Below are positions 18,148-28,327 of a stretch of DNA of 52,069 nucleotides, piece by piece. Both the position numbers and the translations under genes were made by a program. The notes below the pieces were generated by a model that saw only the letters and a list, made by a program, of their open reading frames with translations, ran no database searches and had not been told where the DNA came from. The stretch comes from Planctomycetaceae bacterium. GTDB lineage: Bacteria; Planctomycetota; Planctomycetia; Pirellulales; Thermoguttaceae. Location of the stretch: assembly GCA_012719125.1 (NCBI GenBank), contig JAAYAY010000230.1:1-52069 (forward strand). Reading direction: 5' to 3'. Numbering within the stretch: the stretch's first letter is position 1; the number at the start of each line of letters is the position of its first letter.

Positions 18148-19253
18148 TAGCGGACCTCCATACGCTGCTCGTCAGCAAGGATGATCTCCTCGGCATGGAG
18201 AGCGACCGATTCTTCGAGTTCGCAACTGATCTTCTGGAGTGAGACTTCTTCCTGTAATTCGGGATGCTCGCGGCAGAACTGGGCCAGGCCGCGAACGCAA
18301 TCCGAACTATGGGTTGTGGCGAACACTTGCATGTTCGATTGTCGAGCCGTCTCGACGATCAGATGCCACAGTCTGGGCATTATGGAGTAGTGAAGCCCAG
18401 CATCGATCTCATCCAGAAGCAACACACTGTCACGGTAACGGATCAGGGCCAAGGCGAGTCCCAAGAGTCGTCTGCTTCCGTCGCCAACACTTCCGAGTGG
18501 AATCCTCACACTTTCGCCGTCCAACTCGAGCAATACTCCACGTGCGCCGCCATTCGGGCCTGCCTTCAACCCACCTGAGAGAAAGAAGATATTGTTCAAC
18601 CTGGGCTCGATGATTTGCAGAGCGGAAATCACTTCCATTTCTCTCCTCGTGACAACAGCATGGTCCCAGTACCTGCCAATCTCATCTAAGGTCATCGCAC
18701 TTGGTAGCATATAGCCGACATAAGGCCTATCCCGGCTCGCACTGCGAATCTTCGCCGCATAGAGATCCAATACGCTGTCGTGAATCCTACCATTTTCAAT
18801 TACGGGAACGATGATTCCATCCGAACCATTGACGCCACCGCGAACAAGTAGAACAGCGTCAACGGGAAGATACATGGATTCCTCAAGTGACCGAGCGCCA
18901 GGATAAGCCGCTTCGAAATCCCTGAGGTTCGTCCTGTCAATCGAAACTTGAAGACGATCGTTGTCTCCGATGATCAAAGCCTCAGAGCGATCGTCAACGC
19001 AATGCCCGTAGAAGAAGTGACGCACATCGGGGAAACATACTTCGTAGACCTCAGAGTAGGCGGTTTCTCCGCGTTGTCGCGCGAAGTCAACGAGAGCCCT
19101 CAGATCACCGCCCTTGGCCAGGAGGGTTGTAGCCTCCAACAACGACGACTTCCCGCAGTTGTTCTCACCAACGAGAAGGTTCACCCGCGAGAGACCCGCC
19201 AACCGGAACCGCTCGAATCCTCGGAAGTTCTCAAGCTCGACGTAGGACAGCAT
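18147..19253 (-). CDS. AAA (OLD/RecF-like) ATPase paired with DUF3226
   Basis: A 368-residue ABC-type AAA ATPase. ENFRGFERFRLAGLSRVNLL leads into Walker A GENNCGKSSLLEA near residue 30. GSVGDGSRRLLGLALALI near 265 is the signature region, SVLLLDEIDAGLHYS is Walker B, and VFATTHSSDC is the H-loop. There is no TOPRIM domain in the same chain; that role is taken by the coupled DUF3226 gene. An AAA ATPase plus a separate TOPRIM-like effector is the layout of anti-phage systems such as PARIS (AriA/AriB), so defence is the leading guess. AAGG lies nine bases before the ATG. Confidence 0.85.
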   Translation of the reverse strand: MLSYVELENFRGFERFRLAGLSRVNLLVGENNCGKSSLLEATTLLAKGGDLRALVDFARQRGETAYSEVYEVCFPDVRHFFYGHCVDDRSEALIIGDNDRLQVSIDRTNLRDFEAAYPGARSLEESMYLPVDAVLLVRGGVNGSDGIIVPVIENGRIHDSVLDLYAAKIRSASRDRPYVGYMLPSAMTLDEIGRYWDHAVVTRREMEVISALQIIEPRLNNIFFLSGGLKAGPNGGARGVLLELDGESVRIPLGSVGDGSRRLLGLALALIRYRDSVLLLDEIDAGLHYSIMPRLWHLIVETARQSNMQVFATTHSSDCVRGLAQFCREHPELQEEVSLQKISCELEESVALHAEEIILADEQRMEVR

Positions 19254-19594
19254 GGTAGAATCCTTCGAATCCGCGACATCCGTGGTGTCGCCTGATTAAG
19301 GGCTTGCGCAGGGAGAGGCGTTCAGCGCCCCATTATCCCTCTTCGGCACCGTTTCGGCCATATAGGGTTGTGCGTCCAGGTGAACCCGCCCGGTGGTGGC
19401 CTGTTGTGGGTGTCATGGCGTAACTGGGGCGGTTTGCATGGGTTATGCGGCCTCGAACAATCACGTACGGCTCGATTGAGCGTCCGCAACAACTCATCTT
19501 GTCCTGCACCCCGAATAGCCTATATTGGTGGTGATCATGCGCGAAAGATCCCCAGAACGCGCGAGTTTCGACCAACAGTCGAGGTATCCACCAC
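19254..19594. other. Divergent intergenic region between the AAA ATPase and galU
   Basis: These 341 bases hold the galU promoter at 19499-19526 and no convincing gene. G+C falls slightly near the promoter. Confidence 0.45.
19499..19526 (+). promoter_or_regulatory. Probable galU promoter
   Basis: TTGTCC (19499-19504) and TATATT (19521-19526) are 16 bases apart, about 70 bases before the galU ATG. Found by eye. Confidence 0.45.
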
Positions 19595-20494
19595 ATGCCG
19601 ATTGACATTGCCGTCGTTCCCGTGGCAGGCCGGGGGACCCGGTTGTTGCCTCTGACCAAGAGCCAGCCCAAGGAGATGCTTCCCGTCGGCTCCAAGCCGG
19701 TTGTCCAGTATGTCGTCGAGGAACTAGCTCGCTGCGGGATTCACCGCCTGCTGTTCGTGACCGGGCCCGGCAAGACCGCCATCGAGAATCACTTCGACAT
19801 CGATTCGGAGTTGATCGATCACCTCCGCGAAACCGGCAAGGAGGAACTGCTGGAAGACCTTGCCTTCGAACGCGAGGATCTTCAGTACTTCTACACCCGC
19901 CAGCGCCGGCAATTGGGGCTGGGGCATGCCGTTCTGTGTGCCGAACCGGTCGTCGACGGCCAGGACTTCGTCGTTGCCCTGGGCGATTCGATCATCGGCC
20001 TGCACGCCCAGTCGACCGTGGTCCGCACGATGACGGAACTGTTCGAAACGGCCGCGGCCGCCGCCGTGATCGCCTTCGAGGAGGTTCCTCCGGAAGAGGT
20101 GGTCCATTACGGCATCGCCCAACCGAAGGGGCGGCTTGACGATGTGTTTGAACTGGCCGACCTGATCGAGAAGCCGGATGTGAGGGAGGCGCCCAGCAAC
20201 CTGGCGGTTGCCGCCCGGTATGTTTTCAGTCCGGCCATCTTCGATTACTTGCGCAATACGGAACCGGGGAAAGGGGGCGAGATTCAACTTACGGACGCCA
20301 TCCAGGCCCTCATTCATGACGGCGGGCGGGTCATGGGCGTCCGGCTCCCCCCCCACCAGGCCCGATTCGACATCGGAAACTTCGAGAGCTACTTCCAGGC
20401 CTTCATCGAGTTTGCCATGGCCGACCCGGATTACGGCGAGCGAGTCAAGGCCTTCACCCGGAAGCTGCTATCCGGCGGCGACGAGGTCGAGTGA
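19595..20494 (+). CDS. galU: UTP--glucose-1-phosphate uridylyltransferase
   Basis: GalU makes UDP-glucose from UTP and glucose-1-phosphate, the donor for surface polysaccharides and glycogen-like polymers. The 299-residue length is typical. The N-terminal nucleotide loop is [20 protein letters not shown] (10-29), [13 protein letters not shown] is the sugar-binding segment, VALGDSII carries the catalytic aspartate, and LIEKPD near 190 has the conserved lysine. [10 protein letters not shown] also matches the family. Its stop overlaps the start of the sugar kinase gene, so the two are translationally coupled. Confidence 0.93.
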   Translation: MPIDIAVVPVAGRGTRLLPLTKSQPKEMLPVGSKPVVQYVVEELARCGIHRLLFVTGPGKTAIENHFDIDSELIDHLRETGKEELLEDLAFEREDLQYFYTRQRRQLGLGHAVLCAEPVVDGQDFVVALGDSIIGLHAQSTVVRTMTELFETAAAAAVIAFEEVPPEEVVHYGIAQPKGRLDDVFELADLIEKPDVREAPSNLAVAARYVFSPAIFDYLRNTEPGKGGEIQLTDAIQALIHDGGRVMGVRLPPHQARFDIGNFESYFQAFIEFAMADPDYGERVKAFTRKLLSGGDEVE

Positions 20495-21519
20495 TGGAGT
20501 TGATCCGCAGAACCGCCCATGCGCGAGCCGGTTTGGTCGGCAATCCCTCCGACGGTTACAACGGCAAGACCATCTCGGTGATCGTCGACCAGTTTGCCGC
20601 GCGCGTGACCATGTATGAATGGGATCAACTCGAGATTGTCTGGAGCCAGGAAGATCGCAGCCGGTTCCGTTCCATCCGCGAGTTGGCTCAAGACGTGCGG
20701 CTTCACGGCTACTACGGCGGGATTCGTCTGGTCAAGGCCGCCATCAGGAAGTTCGTCGAGTACTGCATTTCTCGCGGACACCGGCTGCACGATCGCAATT
20801 TTTCGGTGCGCTACGAATCCGACATTCCCCGCCAGGTCGGCCTTGCCGGCTCCAGCGCGATCATCGTGGCGACGCTGCGATGCCTGATGGACTTCTACCA
20901 TGTTGAGATCCCCCTGGAAGTCCAGCCCTCGCTCGTCCTTTCTGTGGAGACGGAAGAACTGGGCATTGCCGCCGGCTTGCAGGATCGGGTAATCCAGGTT
21001 TACGAAGGCCTGGTCTACATGGATTTTGCCAAGGACCGCATGCAGCGCCATCGAGGCCTCTTGTGCGGCGTCTACGAGCGGCTCGACCCGTCGCTTCTGC
21101 CGCCGCTTTACGTCGCCTTCAGTACCGGCATCAGCGAGCCGACGGAGATCTTCCATAACAATCTGCGAGCCCGCTACGAACAGGGAGAACCGGCGGTCGT
21201 CGACGCCATGAAACGCTTTGCCGACTTGGCCTTTCAGGCACGGCAGGCGATTCTCGACGGGGATGCGGCCACGCTGGCTCGGCTGATCGACGAGAACTTC
21301 GACCTGCGCCGCTCGATCTGCCGCCTGCCCGGCAACCAGACTGATATGATCGAACGAGCCCGTGCCGCCGGCGCCTCGGCCAAATTCGCCGGTTCCGGCG
21401 GGGCGATCATCGGGACCTTGCCCGACGAAGCCACCTTCAACCGGCTGACCGCGAATCTGGCTCCGATCGGGTGCAGGGTGATTCGGTTGAATTTGGCCGC
21501 GGAAACGCCGATCAAATGA
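20494..21519 (+). CDS. GHMP-family sugar kinase (glucuronokinase-like)
   Basis: A 341-residue GHMP kinase. The glycine/serine-rich ATP loop is [17 protein letters not shown] near residue 116, the N-terminal substrate segment is [19 protein letters not shown], and motif 3 is [12 protein letters not shown] near 298. The layout is closest to glucuronokinase and related sugar-1-kinases, which make a sugar-1-phosphate. Coupled to galU (the GTG at 20491 or the ATG at 20494 overlaps the galU stop), it could supply a sugar-1-phosphate for uridylylation. The sugar is not determined by sequence. Confidence 0.82.
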   Translation: MELIRRTAHARAGLVGNPSDGYNGKTISVIVDQFAARVTMYEWDQLEIVWSQEDRSRFRSIRELAQDVRLHGYYGGIRLVKAAIRKFVEYCISRGHRLHDRNFSVRYESDIPRQVGLAGSSAIIVATLRCLMDFYHVEIPLEVQPSLVLSVETEELGIAAGLQDRVIQVYEGLVYMDFAKDRMQRHRGLLCGVYERLDPSLLPPLYVAFSTGISEPTEIFHNNLRARYEQGEPAVVDAMKRFADLAFQARQAILDGDAATLARLIDENFDLRRSICRLPGNQTDMIERARAAGASAKFAGSGGAIIGTLPDEATFNRLTANLAPIGCRVIRLNLAAETPIK

Positions 21520-23365
21520 TCCCGTGCAGTGGTTTCCCCTTCGCTCCCAGTTCGTTCACCCGCCGAGTTACTTCGGGATCTTCGACGAGCGGAGGAGCAT
21601 GGTGGGGTTTGGCCCGGGCGTCGATGACCAACGATCCCAGGCATCCCCAGTGCTTCCGGCAAACGACCGATTCGATGCCGTAAATGTCGGCCGCCGGATC
21701 GCTGCGGGTGAAGGTGGTCCAGAGAAAGTTGCTCAGATTGCGGGCGACGAAGTCACTGTCGTCGACGATCACGATCAGCGGGAAACCGTTGATAGCATCC
21801 GTCCGGCTGTAGCTGACGCAGAATCGCTGCACGATCATGTCGCGTCCCGTTTCACCGGCTTTGAACGGCGGTCCCTGCACGGCGAGTATTCCCGGAAGAA
21901 TCACCCGCGGATTGCGGAACTGCCCACCCGCCGGCAACTGGATGCGAGAGTCGATGGCCACCGGCAGGGGCCGGCGCTCGGGCCCCGCGGCGGCGATTAC
22001 CACCTTTGAACCTTGGTTCAGCCCGTCGCCGCTGTAGTCGAGCGTGTCCATGTTCGTGCAGGTCTGGAAGTGCAGATCACGGCGCCAGTCGACTCGTTCC
22101 AGCAGGTGGCGCAGGAAGTCTGGAACGTGATGCACGTCGAGGTCGGGGCCGTCTTCCCCCGCCACGATGAGGAGATACTTGGCCAACGACAGTTGCCCTT
22201 GCCCCAGCAACGCGTTGGCTTGGGTGAGTAATTCGCGGACGCGGCGAGGCTTCTCGTAGGGGACGTAGCGCTCGCTCCCGATCGCCAGCAGCAAGGGGTG
22301 CACTCCGGCCGCGTCGACTGCATGGACCGCGCGGACTCCCGGGATGGTCTTGGGAATGACCGGCCCCACCAATTCGTGGATCAGTTGGCCGAAGATTGTG
22401 TCTTCCTGCGGCGGACGTCCCACGACGGTGAACGGCCAGATCGGGCGGTGGCGATGGAAGACGTTTTCCACTCGCATCACCGGGAAGTCGTGGACTCTGC
22501 TGTAGTAGCCAAGATGGTCGCCGAAGGGGCCCTCGGGAAGCAGCTTGCCCGTCTCGATGTGGCCCGTCAGGCAGAAATCGGCTTCAGCGTGAATGGGCAA
22601 CTGCCGGGGCCGGCAGATCATCGGCACTCGCCGGCGGCCTAGCAGACCGGCGAAAGCCAGTTCGCTCAGCCCCTCGGGCAACGGCATCACGGCCGCCACG
22701 TTCATTGCCGGCGGTCCGCCTACGAACACGTTCACGCGAAGCCGCTCCCCTCGCCGGATCGCCGCAGCATGGTGCGCGCCGATTCCCCGATGCAACTGAT
22801 AGTGCAGGCCCACCTGTTCGTTTGTGTCGTAGCTCTCACCCGACAGTTGAACCCGGTACATTCCCAGGTTCGATCGGCCCAGTCCGGGATTGTCCGGGTC
22901 CTCGGTGTAGACCTGGGGCAGGGTGATGTAGGCTCCTCCGTCGTCGGGCCACGACTTGAGTTGCGGCAATTGCGAGACCGTGGTTTCCACTGCCGTCACA
23001 GGGCCCTTCCGCACCTTCCTCGGCCGGGCGTACCAGGCTGCCATGGGTGTCTTCAAGTTCAGGTAGAGTCTCGGTCTGCGCAGAAAGTCTGCCGGATCGA
23101 CCGACAGCGAGACCAAACCTTGGAGCATCTCCAGCGAGTCACGAAACAAGTACCTCACCCGCTCCATTGTGCCGTAGAGGTTGCTCACCATCGGAAACCG
23201 GCACCCCTTGACGCTCGCGAAGTAGATCGCCGGCCCCCCCGCCTGGAACACCCGGCGTTGAATCTCCGACGCCTCCAGGTTCGGATCGATCGGCTGTTCG
23301 ATCCGAATGAGCTGGCCGGTCTTTTCAAGGTCTTCCACGCATTGACGAAGCGTTCGGTATCCCAT
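21512..23365 (-). CDS. UbiD-family decarboxylase
   Basis: A 617-residue UbiD-type (de)carboxylase that would use prenylated FMN. The catalytic region [20 protein letters not shown] (near 278) holds the conserved Glu and Asp residues. [20 protein letters not shown] and [20 protein letters not shown] match the cofactor and metal-binding part. The length exceeds E. coli UbiD (497) because of a C-terminal extension, as seen in planctomycete and bacteroidete relatives. Candidate roles are the quinone pathway (menaquinone by futalosine) or aromatic acid decarboxylation. No UbiX is nearby. It converges with the sugar kinase gene, overlapping by eight bases. Confidence 0.9.
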   Translation of the reverse strand: MGYRTLRQCVEDLEKTGQLIRIEQPIDPNLEASEIQRRVFQAGGPAIYFASVKGCRFPMVSNLYGTMERVRYLFRDSLEMLQGLVSLSVDPADFLRRPRLYLNLKTPMAAWYARPRKVRKGPVTAVETTVSQLPQLKSWPDDGGAYITLPQVYTEDPDNPGLGRSNLGMYRVQLSGESYDTNEQVGLHYQLHRGIGAHHAAAIRRGERLRVNVFVGGPPAMNVAAVMPLPEGLSELAFAGLLGRRRVPMICRPRQLPIHAEADFCLTGHIETGKLLPEGPFGDHLGYYSRVHDFPVMRVENVFHRHRPIWPFTVVGRPPQEDTIFGQLIHELVGPVIPKTIPGVRAVHAVDAAGVHPLLLAIGSERYVPYEKPRRVRELLTQANALLGQGQLSLAKYLLIVAGEDGPDLDVHHVPDFLRHLLERVDWRRDLHFQTCTNMDTLDYSGDGLNQGSKVVIAAAGPERRPLPVAIDSRIQLPAGGQFRNPRVILPGILAVQGPPFKAGETGRDMIVQRFCVSYSRTDAINGFPLIVIVDDSDFVARNLSNFLWTTFTRSDPAADIYGIESVVCRKHWGCLGSLVIDARAKPHHAPPLVEDPEVTRRVNELGAKGKPLHGII

Positions 23366-23762
23366 CAGCCTTCACCATCGGTGCCAATCGAGAGAATGCC
23401 CTTTTCTTCAGTCATCGATCATCCGCACACTCCCAATCCGTCGCGAGAACTCTGCTTGGGAGGCCAAATTCCGGACTTTAGACGTCCAAAATCGACCGTT
23501 AGTTCGCCGGCGTCGACACGCGCTGCACGAGAATTCTCGCGGCCAATCCCTGACTTTCAACTCAGTCGCCTCGATCCCCCTTTGGGCCCATCGCCCATTG
23601 GTAGGATACGCGAGATGTGCAGGCATTGCAAGTCTTTGTACAACAAGACATTGCGCCCTGGCATCGGGGTGATGCCTGAGAGTTCGGTGCCTTGCCGGTC
23701 GGTTGGTGCTCTGATAGAGTGTTAGGTTTCGGATCTCCTCGAGCGAGCCGACAGGGTAATCG
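23366..23762. other. Divergent intergenic region between ubiD-like gene and uvrA
   Basis: A 397-base gap with no convincing gene. The uvrA ribosome site (AGGG, seven bases before its ATG) is at its right end. No LexA-type box was recognised. Confidence 0.4.
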
Positions 23763-26639
23763 ATGAGTGACTGGGTGTCGGAATCGAGTGGCAACGTCGC
23801 CATCCAAGAGCATATCCGTATCCGCGGCGCTCGGGTCCACAATTTGCAGAACCTCGATCTGGACATCCCCCGAAATCGCATGATCGTGGTGACCGGGCCG
23901 AGTGGGTCCGGCAAGAGTTCTTTGGCCTACGACACGCTCTACGCCGAGGGGCAGCGACAGTATCTTGAAAGCCTCTCCGTCTACGCCCGCCAGTTCCTCA
24001 ACCAGCTTGAACGACCGGACGTCGACCTGATCGAGGGGCTTCAGCCCACGATCTCGATCGACCAGCGAGCCGGCATTCGCAATCCGCGGAGCACGGTCGC
24101 CACGGTTACCGAGATCTACGATTATCTGCGACTGCTTTTTGCGCGGCTTGGCGACCCGGTCTGCCACCAGTGCGGCGAGCCGATTCGGCAGCAATCTGCC
24201 GAGCAGATCCTCGACGAATTGATGGGCTTGGATGAGGGGACTCGCGTGATGCTGCTTGCTCCCCTCGTACGGGGGCGCAAAGGGCACCATAAGGATGTGT
24301 TTGACAACATCCGCAAAGCCGGTTTCGTCCGGGTGCGAGTTGACGGCGCCGTGGTCGACATTGAGAATTCGCCGGAGCTTGCCCGCCAACGCCCGCACCA
24401 CATTGAGGCGGTCGTCGATCGAATCGTCGTCCGCCAGGGAGGACGGAGTCGATTGGCCGACTCGCTCAAGTTGGCCATCAGGCACGGTGAGGGACTGGTC
24501 TTGGCGAGTTGCGAGGTGAAGGGTGACGACGGCGCGAGCCAATGGCATGACCGGCTCTTCAGTACCCTGCACGCTTGTCCGAACTGCAAGATCAGTTATG
24601 AGGAACTGGAACCGCGGACCTTCAGTTTCAACAGCCCCTACGGTGCCTGTCCCGTTTGCGAGGGGCTCGGCAAACTCGTCGAATTCGACCCCGACCTCGT
24701 GGCTCCGAACCGCAGCCTGTCCCTTTCGCAAAGTGCGATCGTTCCCTGGATCGAGTCCTCTCCCGGCGCCGAACGCAAACGCAAGAGCGTTCTCAAACCC
24801 TTCCTTTCCGACGCCGGCCTTAGGTGGAATACTCCCTTCGACAAGATGGAGCCGGACATTCTCGAACGCCTCCTCGAAGGAGACGGATTGGATTTCCCCG
24901 GCATCCTGGGGATGCTCGAAGCCGAATACCAGGCCACGGCAAGTGACGCCGTTCGCCGCAAACTCGATGCCTTCCGCGCGGAACGCCTCTGTGCCGAGTG
25001 CCAGGGCACGCGGCTCCGTCCGGAGGCTCGGTCGGTCCGTGTGGCCGGTCGGACGATCTTCGAAATCACCTCGCTCACCATTCGAGACGCGTGCGACTGG
25101 TTCGAGACGCTCGCATTCGACGATGAGGAGCTTCCCATTGCCGAGCCCGTCGTTTCGGAAATCGGTTCCCGACTCCGGTTTCTCGACGACGTGGGGCTCG
25201 ATTACTTGACTATGAACCGCCCGGCCGACACGCTCAGCGGCGGCGAGCTGCAACGCGTGCGATTGGCTGCCGGCCTGGGGGCCGGTCTGGTCGGCGTGTG
25301 CTACGTTCTCGACGAGCCGTCGATCGGTCTGCACCCGCGGGATAACCGGCGACTCATCGAGGCCTTGCGGAATCTGCAGCGGCGGGGAAACACGGTTCTC
25401 GTGGTCGAACACGACGAGGCGATCATGCGCGAAGCCGACTGGCTCATCGATCTCGGGCCCGGAGCCGGGCGGCACGGCGGCAGGATTGTCTCTCAGGGTG
25501 ACCCCGAACAGGTCGGCCGAGACCCAAACTCCCTCACCGGACGCTACCTGACGGGCACGGCCCGGATCCCCACACCCGCAAGACGACGGCGAATTGCCAA
25601 GACACGATCGATCACCATCGAGGGAGTGACCACCAACAACCTGAAAGACGTGACCGTTCAGTTCCCATTGTCGGCCTTCGTGTGCGTGACGGGAGTCAGC
25701 GGTTCCGGAAAGAGTTCCTTGCTCAATGAAACCCTGGCGCGAGCGCTGGTGCGCCGCCTCGGCGGACTGACGCCCAAACCGGGGCCCCACACGAGCCTCC
25801 GCGGCGCGAACCGAATCGACAAGATCATCGAAATCGACCAATCGCCCATCGGTCGGACGCCGCGAAGCAACCCGGCCACCTACTGCGGAGTTTTCGACGA
25901 AATCCGCAAGGTCTTCACCAACACGAGAGCTGCGAAGCAAAGGGGTTACCGGGCGGGGCGGTTCAGTTTCAACGTCAAGGGCGGCCGCTGCGAGCAGTGC
26001 CAAGGACAGGGCCAGCAGAAGATCGAAATGAACTTCCTCCCCGACCTGTACGTGACCTGCCCCGTCTGTGAAGGGAAACGATTCAACCGGCAGACGCTCG
26101 AGGTGAAGTACCGCGGTTACTCGATCGCCGACGTGCTCGACATGCGCATCGACGAGTCGGTCGCCTTCTTTGAGAACTTCCCCACAATTGCCCGGCTGCT
26201 GAATTGCCTCCAGCAGGTCGGGCTGGGATATCTCACTTTGGGGCAGGCGTCGACGACCCTCTCCGGCGGCGAGTCACAACGGGTCAAATTGGCCGCAGAA
26301 CTTGGCCGCGCCGATACCGGCAATACCCTCTACATCCTCGACGAACCCACGACCGGCCTCCATTTCGACGACGTGAGCAAGTTGCTTGAAGTCCTCTCCC
26401 GCCTGGTCGATCTCGGGAATACCGTGATCGTGATCGAGCACAACCTGGATGTGATCAAGACGGCCGACTGGCTTATCGACCTGGGGCCCGAAGGTGGTGA
26501 AGGCGGCGGCCGCGTCATGGCAACCGGCACCCCGGAAACGATTGCCGCATTGGACGACAACCATACCGGACGCTATCTGCGAACCGTACTGAACGGAGAA
26601 ACCAGCCTTCCGTCCTGTGAACCGGGAGTCGCCGAATAG
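23763..26639 (+). CDS. uvrA: Excinuclease ABC subunit A
   Basis: UvrA is the damage-sensing ATPase of nucleotide excision repair and loads UvrB. The 958-residue length and both ABC halves are present. Walker A motifs are TGPSGSGKSSLAYDT (near 43) and TGVSGSGKSSLLNET (near 642). Signatures are LSGGELQRVRLA and LSGGESQRVKLA, and Walker B segments are CYVLDEPSIGLHPRD and LYILDEPTTGLHFDD. Zinc-binding cysteines are seen in CPNCKISYEELEPRTFSFNS...CPVC and in CEQCQGQGQQ...CPVCEGKRF. No uvrB or uvrC is in the window. Confidence 0.97.
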   Translation: MSDWVSESSGNVAIQEHIRIRGARVHNLQNLDLDIPRNRMIVVTGPSGSGKSSLAYDTLYAEGQRQYLESLSVYARQFLNQLERPDVDLIEGLQPTISIDQRAGIRNPRSTVATVTEIYDYLRLLFARLGDPVCHQCGEPIRQQSAEQILDELMGLDEGTRVMLLAPLVRGRKGHHKDVFDNIRKAGFVRVRVDGAVVDIENSPELARQRPHHIEAVVDRIVVRQGGRSRLADSLKLAIRHGEGLVLASCEVKGDDGASQWHDRLFSTLHACPNCKISYEELEPRTFSFNSPYGACPVCEGLGKLVEFDPDLVAPNRSLSLSQSAIVPWIESSPGAERKRKSVLKPFLSDAGLRWNTPFDKMEPDILERLLEGDGLDFPGILGMLEAEYQATASDAVRRKLDAFRAERLCAECQGTRLRPEARSVRVAGRTIFEITSLTIRDACDWFETLAFDDEELPIAEPVVSEIGSRLRFLDDVGLDYLTMNRPADTLSGGELQRVRLAAGLGAGLVGVCYVLDEPSIGLHPRDNRRLIEALRNLQRRGNTVLVVEHDEAIMREADWLIDLGPGAGRHGGRIVSQGDPEQVGRDPNSLTGRYLTGTARIPTPARRRRIAKTRSITIEGVTTNNLKDVTVQFPLSAFVCVTGVSGSGKSSLLNETLARALVRRLGGLTPKPGPHTSLRGANRIDKIIEIDQSPIGRTPRSNPATYCGVFDEIRKVFTNTRAAKQRGYRAGRFSFNVKGGRCEQCQGQGQQKIEMNFLPDLYVTCPVCEGKRFNRQTLEVKYRGYSIADVLDMRIDESVAFFENFPTIARLLNCLQQVGLGYLTLGQASTTLSGGESQRVKLAAELGRADTGNTLYILDEPTTGLHFDDVSKLLEVLSRLVDLGNTVIVIEHNLDVIKTADWLIDLGPEGGEGGGRVMATGTPETIAALDDNHTGRYLRTVLNGETSLPSCEPGVAE

Positions 26640-26672
26640 GAGGCGATCCTTCCCGGTTCCTGCCGCCCTACG

Positions 26673-27848
26673 TTAGTCGTCTCCGTCGAGCACGACGGGC
26701 ACCGCCATCTGCCGTCCGTCGCGAACGATGTGGACGGTCACTTTGTCTCCCGGTTCATGACTTTCGACGGCTGCCAGAAGCTCTTCCACCGTCTTCACCG
26801 GTGTTCCGTCGACCCCCACAATCAGATCGGCGGCCGTACGATCCACCTCCGTGTACTCGAACACAATCGGGCCCTGACGCCGCTGGCGGCGCTCGAATTT
26901 CGGGCCGCGGAGACCGGCACGTTCGGCCGCACCCCCCTGCGCCAACTGAACGATGCGAAGTCCGTGTGGGGTTGGGGAGACACTCACGATTCCAATGTCC
27001 CCTCGCACGACCCGGCCGTTCTGGATCAACTGGGGCACGATTCGGGCGACCGTGTTGATGGGGATCGCGAAACCGATCCCCGCACTTTCCTGGGTCCGGC
27101 TGGCAATCGCCTGGTTGATGCCGATCATCCGGCCCGACGTGTCCAGAAGAGGGCCGCCGGAGTTGCCGGGGTTGATGTCGGCGTCGATCTGAATCATGTG
27201 TTCCATGCGGCGGTCTCGCATCGGACTGGGCAGTCGCCGATTCAGGCTGGCAATGATCCCCGTGCTCAACGTCCTCTCGAGCCCAAAGGGGTTGCCGATC
27301 GCATAGACTCGCTGCCCGACGAGGAGGTTGGACGAATCGCCGAAAACGACGGGAAAGAGCGACTCGCTGGGGGCCTTGATTTGAAGGACGGCCACATCGG
27401 TGTTCTGGTCGATTCCCAGCAGTTCCGCGTCGTAGGACGTTCCGTCGAAGAGCGTTACCTGGACTTGCCGGGCGTCTTCGATGACATGGAAGTTCGTGAC
27501 GATGCGTCCCTGCTTGTCGATCACCACTCCGCTGCCGGCCCCCTCGGCGGGGACCTCAAACATGAAGAGCCCGTTCGTCTGCAGGCTCAACGTGCTGATG
27601 TTGACCACGCTACGGTTGACGGCCTCGTACACCCGGACGTGGACCAGTTCCTCCTCGGTCAAATCCTTGTGATCCGGCGCCGGCGGCGGCGCGGCCGGAA
27701 CCAGAGAGGCGGGGGCCGACCGTGTCTGGCCGAGTTCCTGGGCAACGGTCATCCGGCCTGGCTCCGGCTCTCCCGTCACGTAGAGAGCCGCCGACGCACC
27801 GACTAAGGCCGACAGAACGCACAGAAGGAAAACCTGTCGCTGAACCAT
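26673..27848 (-). CDS. HtrA/DegP-type trypsin-like serine protease
   Basis: A 391-residue envelope protease with chaperone-like quality-control function in its family. The N-terminus MVQRQVFLLCVLSALVGASA is a signal peptide or membrane anchor. The triad is complete: His in VTNFHVIEDARQ (near 120), Asp in NTDVAVLQIK (near 150), Ser in NPGNSGGPLLD (near 229). A single C-terminal PDZ-like domain follows (GAAERAGLRGPKFERRQR ... DLIVGVDGTPVKTVEELL), with an unusual basic insertion. The ATG at 27848 with GGGAG upstream gives a normal signal sequence, so the 77 upstream residues are left out. Confidence 0.92.
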   Translation of the reverse strand: MVQRQVFLLCVLSALVGASAALYVTGEPEPGRMTVAQELGQTRSAPASLVPAAPPPAPDHKDLTEEELVHVRVYEAVNRSVVNISTLSLQTNGLFMFEVPAEGAGSGVVIDKQGRIVTNFHVIEDARQVQVTLFDGTSYDAELLGIDQNTDVAVLQIKAPSESLFPVVFGDSSNLLVGQRVYAIGNPFGLERTLSTGIIASLNRRLPSPMRDRRMEHMIQIDADINPGNSGGPLLDTSGRMIGINQAIASRTQESAGIGFAIPINTVARIVPQLIQNGRVVRGDIGIVSVSPTPHGLRIVQLAQGGAAERAGLRGPKFERRQRRQGPIVFEYTEVDRTAADLIVGVDGTPVKTVEELLAAVESHEPGDKVTVHIVRDGRQMAVPVVLDGDD

Positions 27849-28327
27849 CTCTCTCGTCTCCCTCGTTTGAGCCACCGATCCTGGCTGTACGGGGCCATTG
27901 CTGGAACGGTTCAACTGTCGCAAAGTTCTCACGACTGGACAAGGGGCACCAACGCATGACAAACGTGCAAACCAGCGAACACGGAGGATGTGTGTTGGAC
28001 TTTGCGGGCAGTCGCCGCCGAACCGGCAGATATTTCCCAGATCTCCAGGACTTCCTATCTTGTTCTGCGGCAGTGCCACAATGAGACCGACCTACGGGCA
28101 AGAATCTGGCAAAGTCGTGTCATAACCGGGCAGACCGGATCATGCGATTTACTTTCCCATAATTCCCGAAAAACCTCGTCTTCGCATTAGCGGCTGTTTA
28201 GCTAATGCCCCTAGATTTTCTGCTCCGATACGACAAACGAAACCTGTCGCAAACGCGAAAGTGATTTCGCAACATGCATACGAGATCCAGTCCAAGTCGT
28301 CGAGACATTCCTGGGAGGAATCAGATA
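27849..28327. other. Divergent intergenic region with hairpins
   Basis: This 479-base gap lies between the HtrA-type gene and the acidic-protein gene. The left part shows nothing. The right part, 28184-28270, contains three consecutive hairpins described separately. Confidence 0.45.
28184..28270 (+). promoter_or_regulatory. Three-hairpin leader of the acidic-protein gene
   Basis: GCATTAGC (28184-28191) pairs with GCTAATGC (28201-28208). CGACA (28231-28235) pairs with TGTCG (28245-28249). GCGAAA-GTGA-TTTCGC (28255-28270) closes a GNRA-type tetraloop. All stems are perfect. The 3'-most hairpin ends 57 bases before the ATG. Known RNA families were not recognised. Confidence 0.5.

Noticed and set aside
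19436-19482. CACGTACGGCTC stretch resembling the 3' half of group II intron domain V
   Set aside because: The matching 5' half with the AGC triad and the bulge is missing and there is no intron-encoded protein nearby.
23562-26003. 813-codon open frame on the minus strand
   Set aside because: It lies antisense to uvrA, whose motifs are complete; the antisense product has no recognisable domain.
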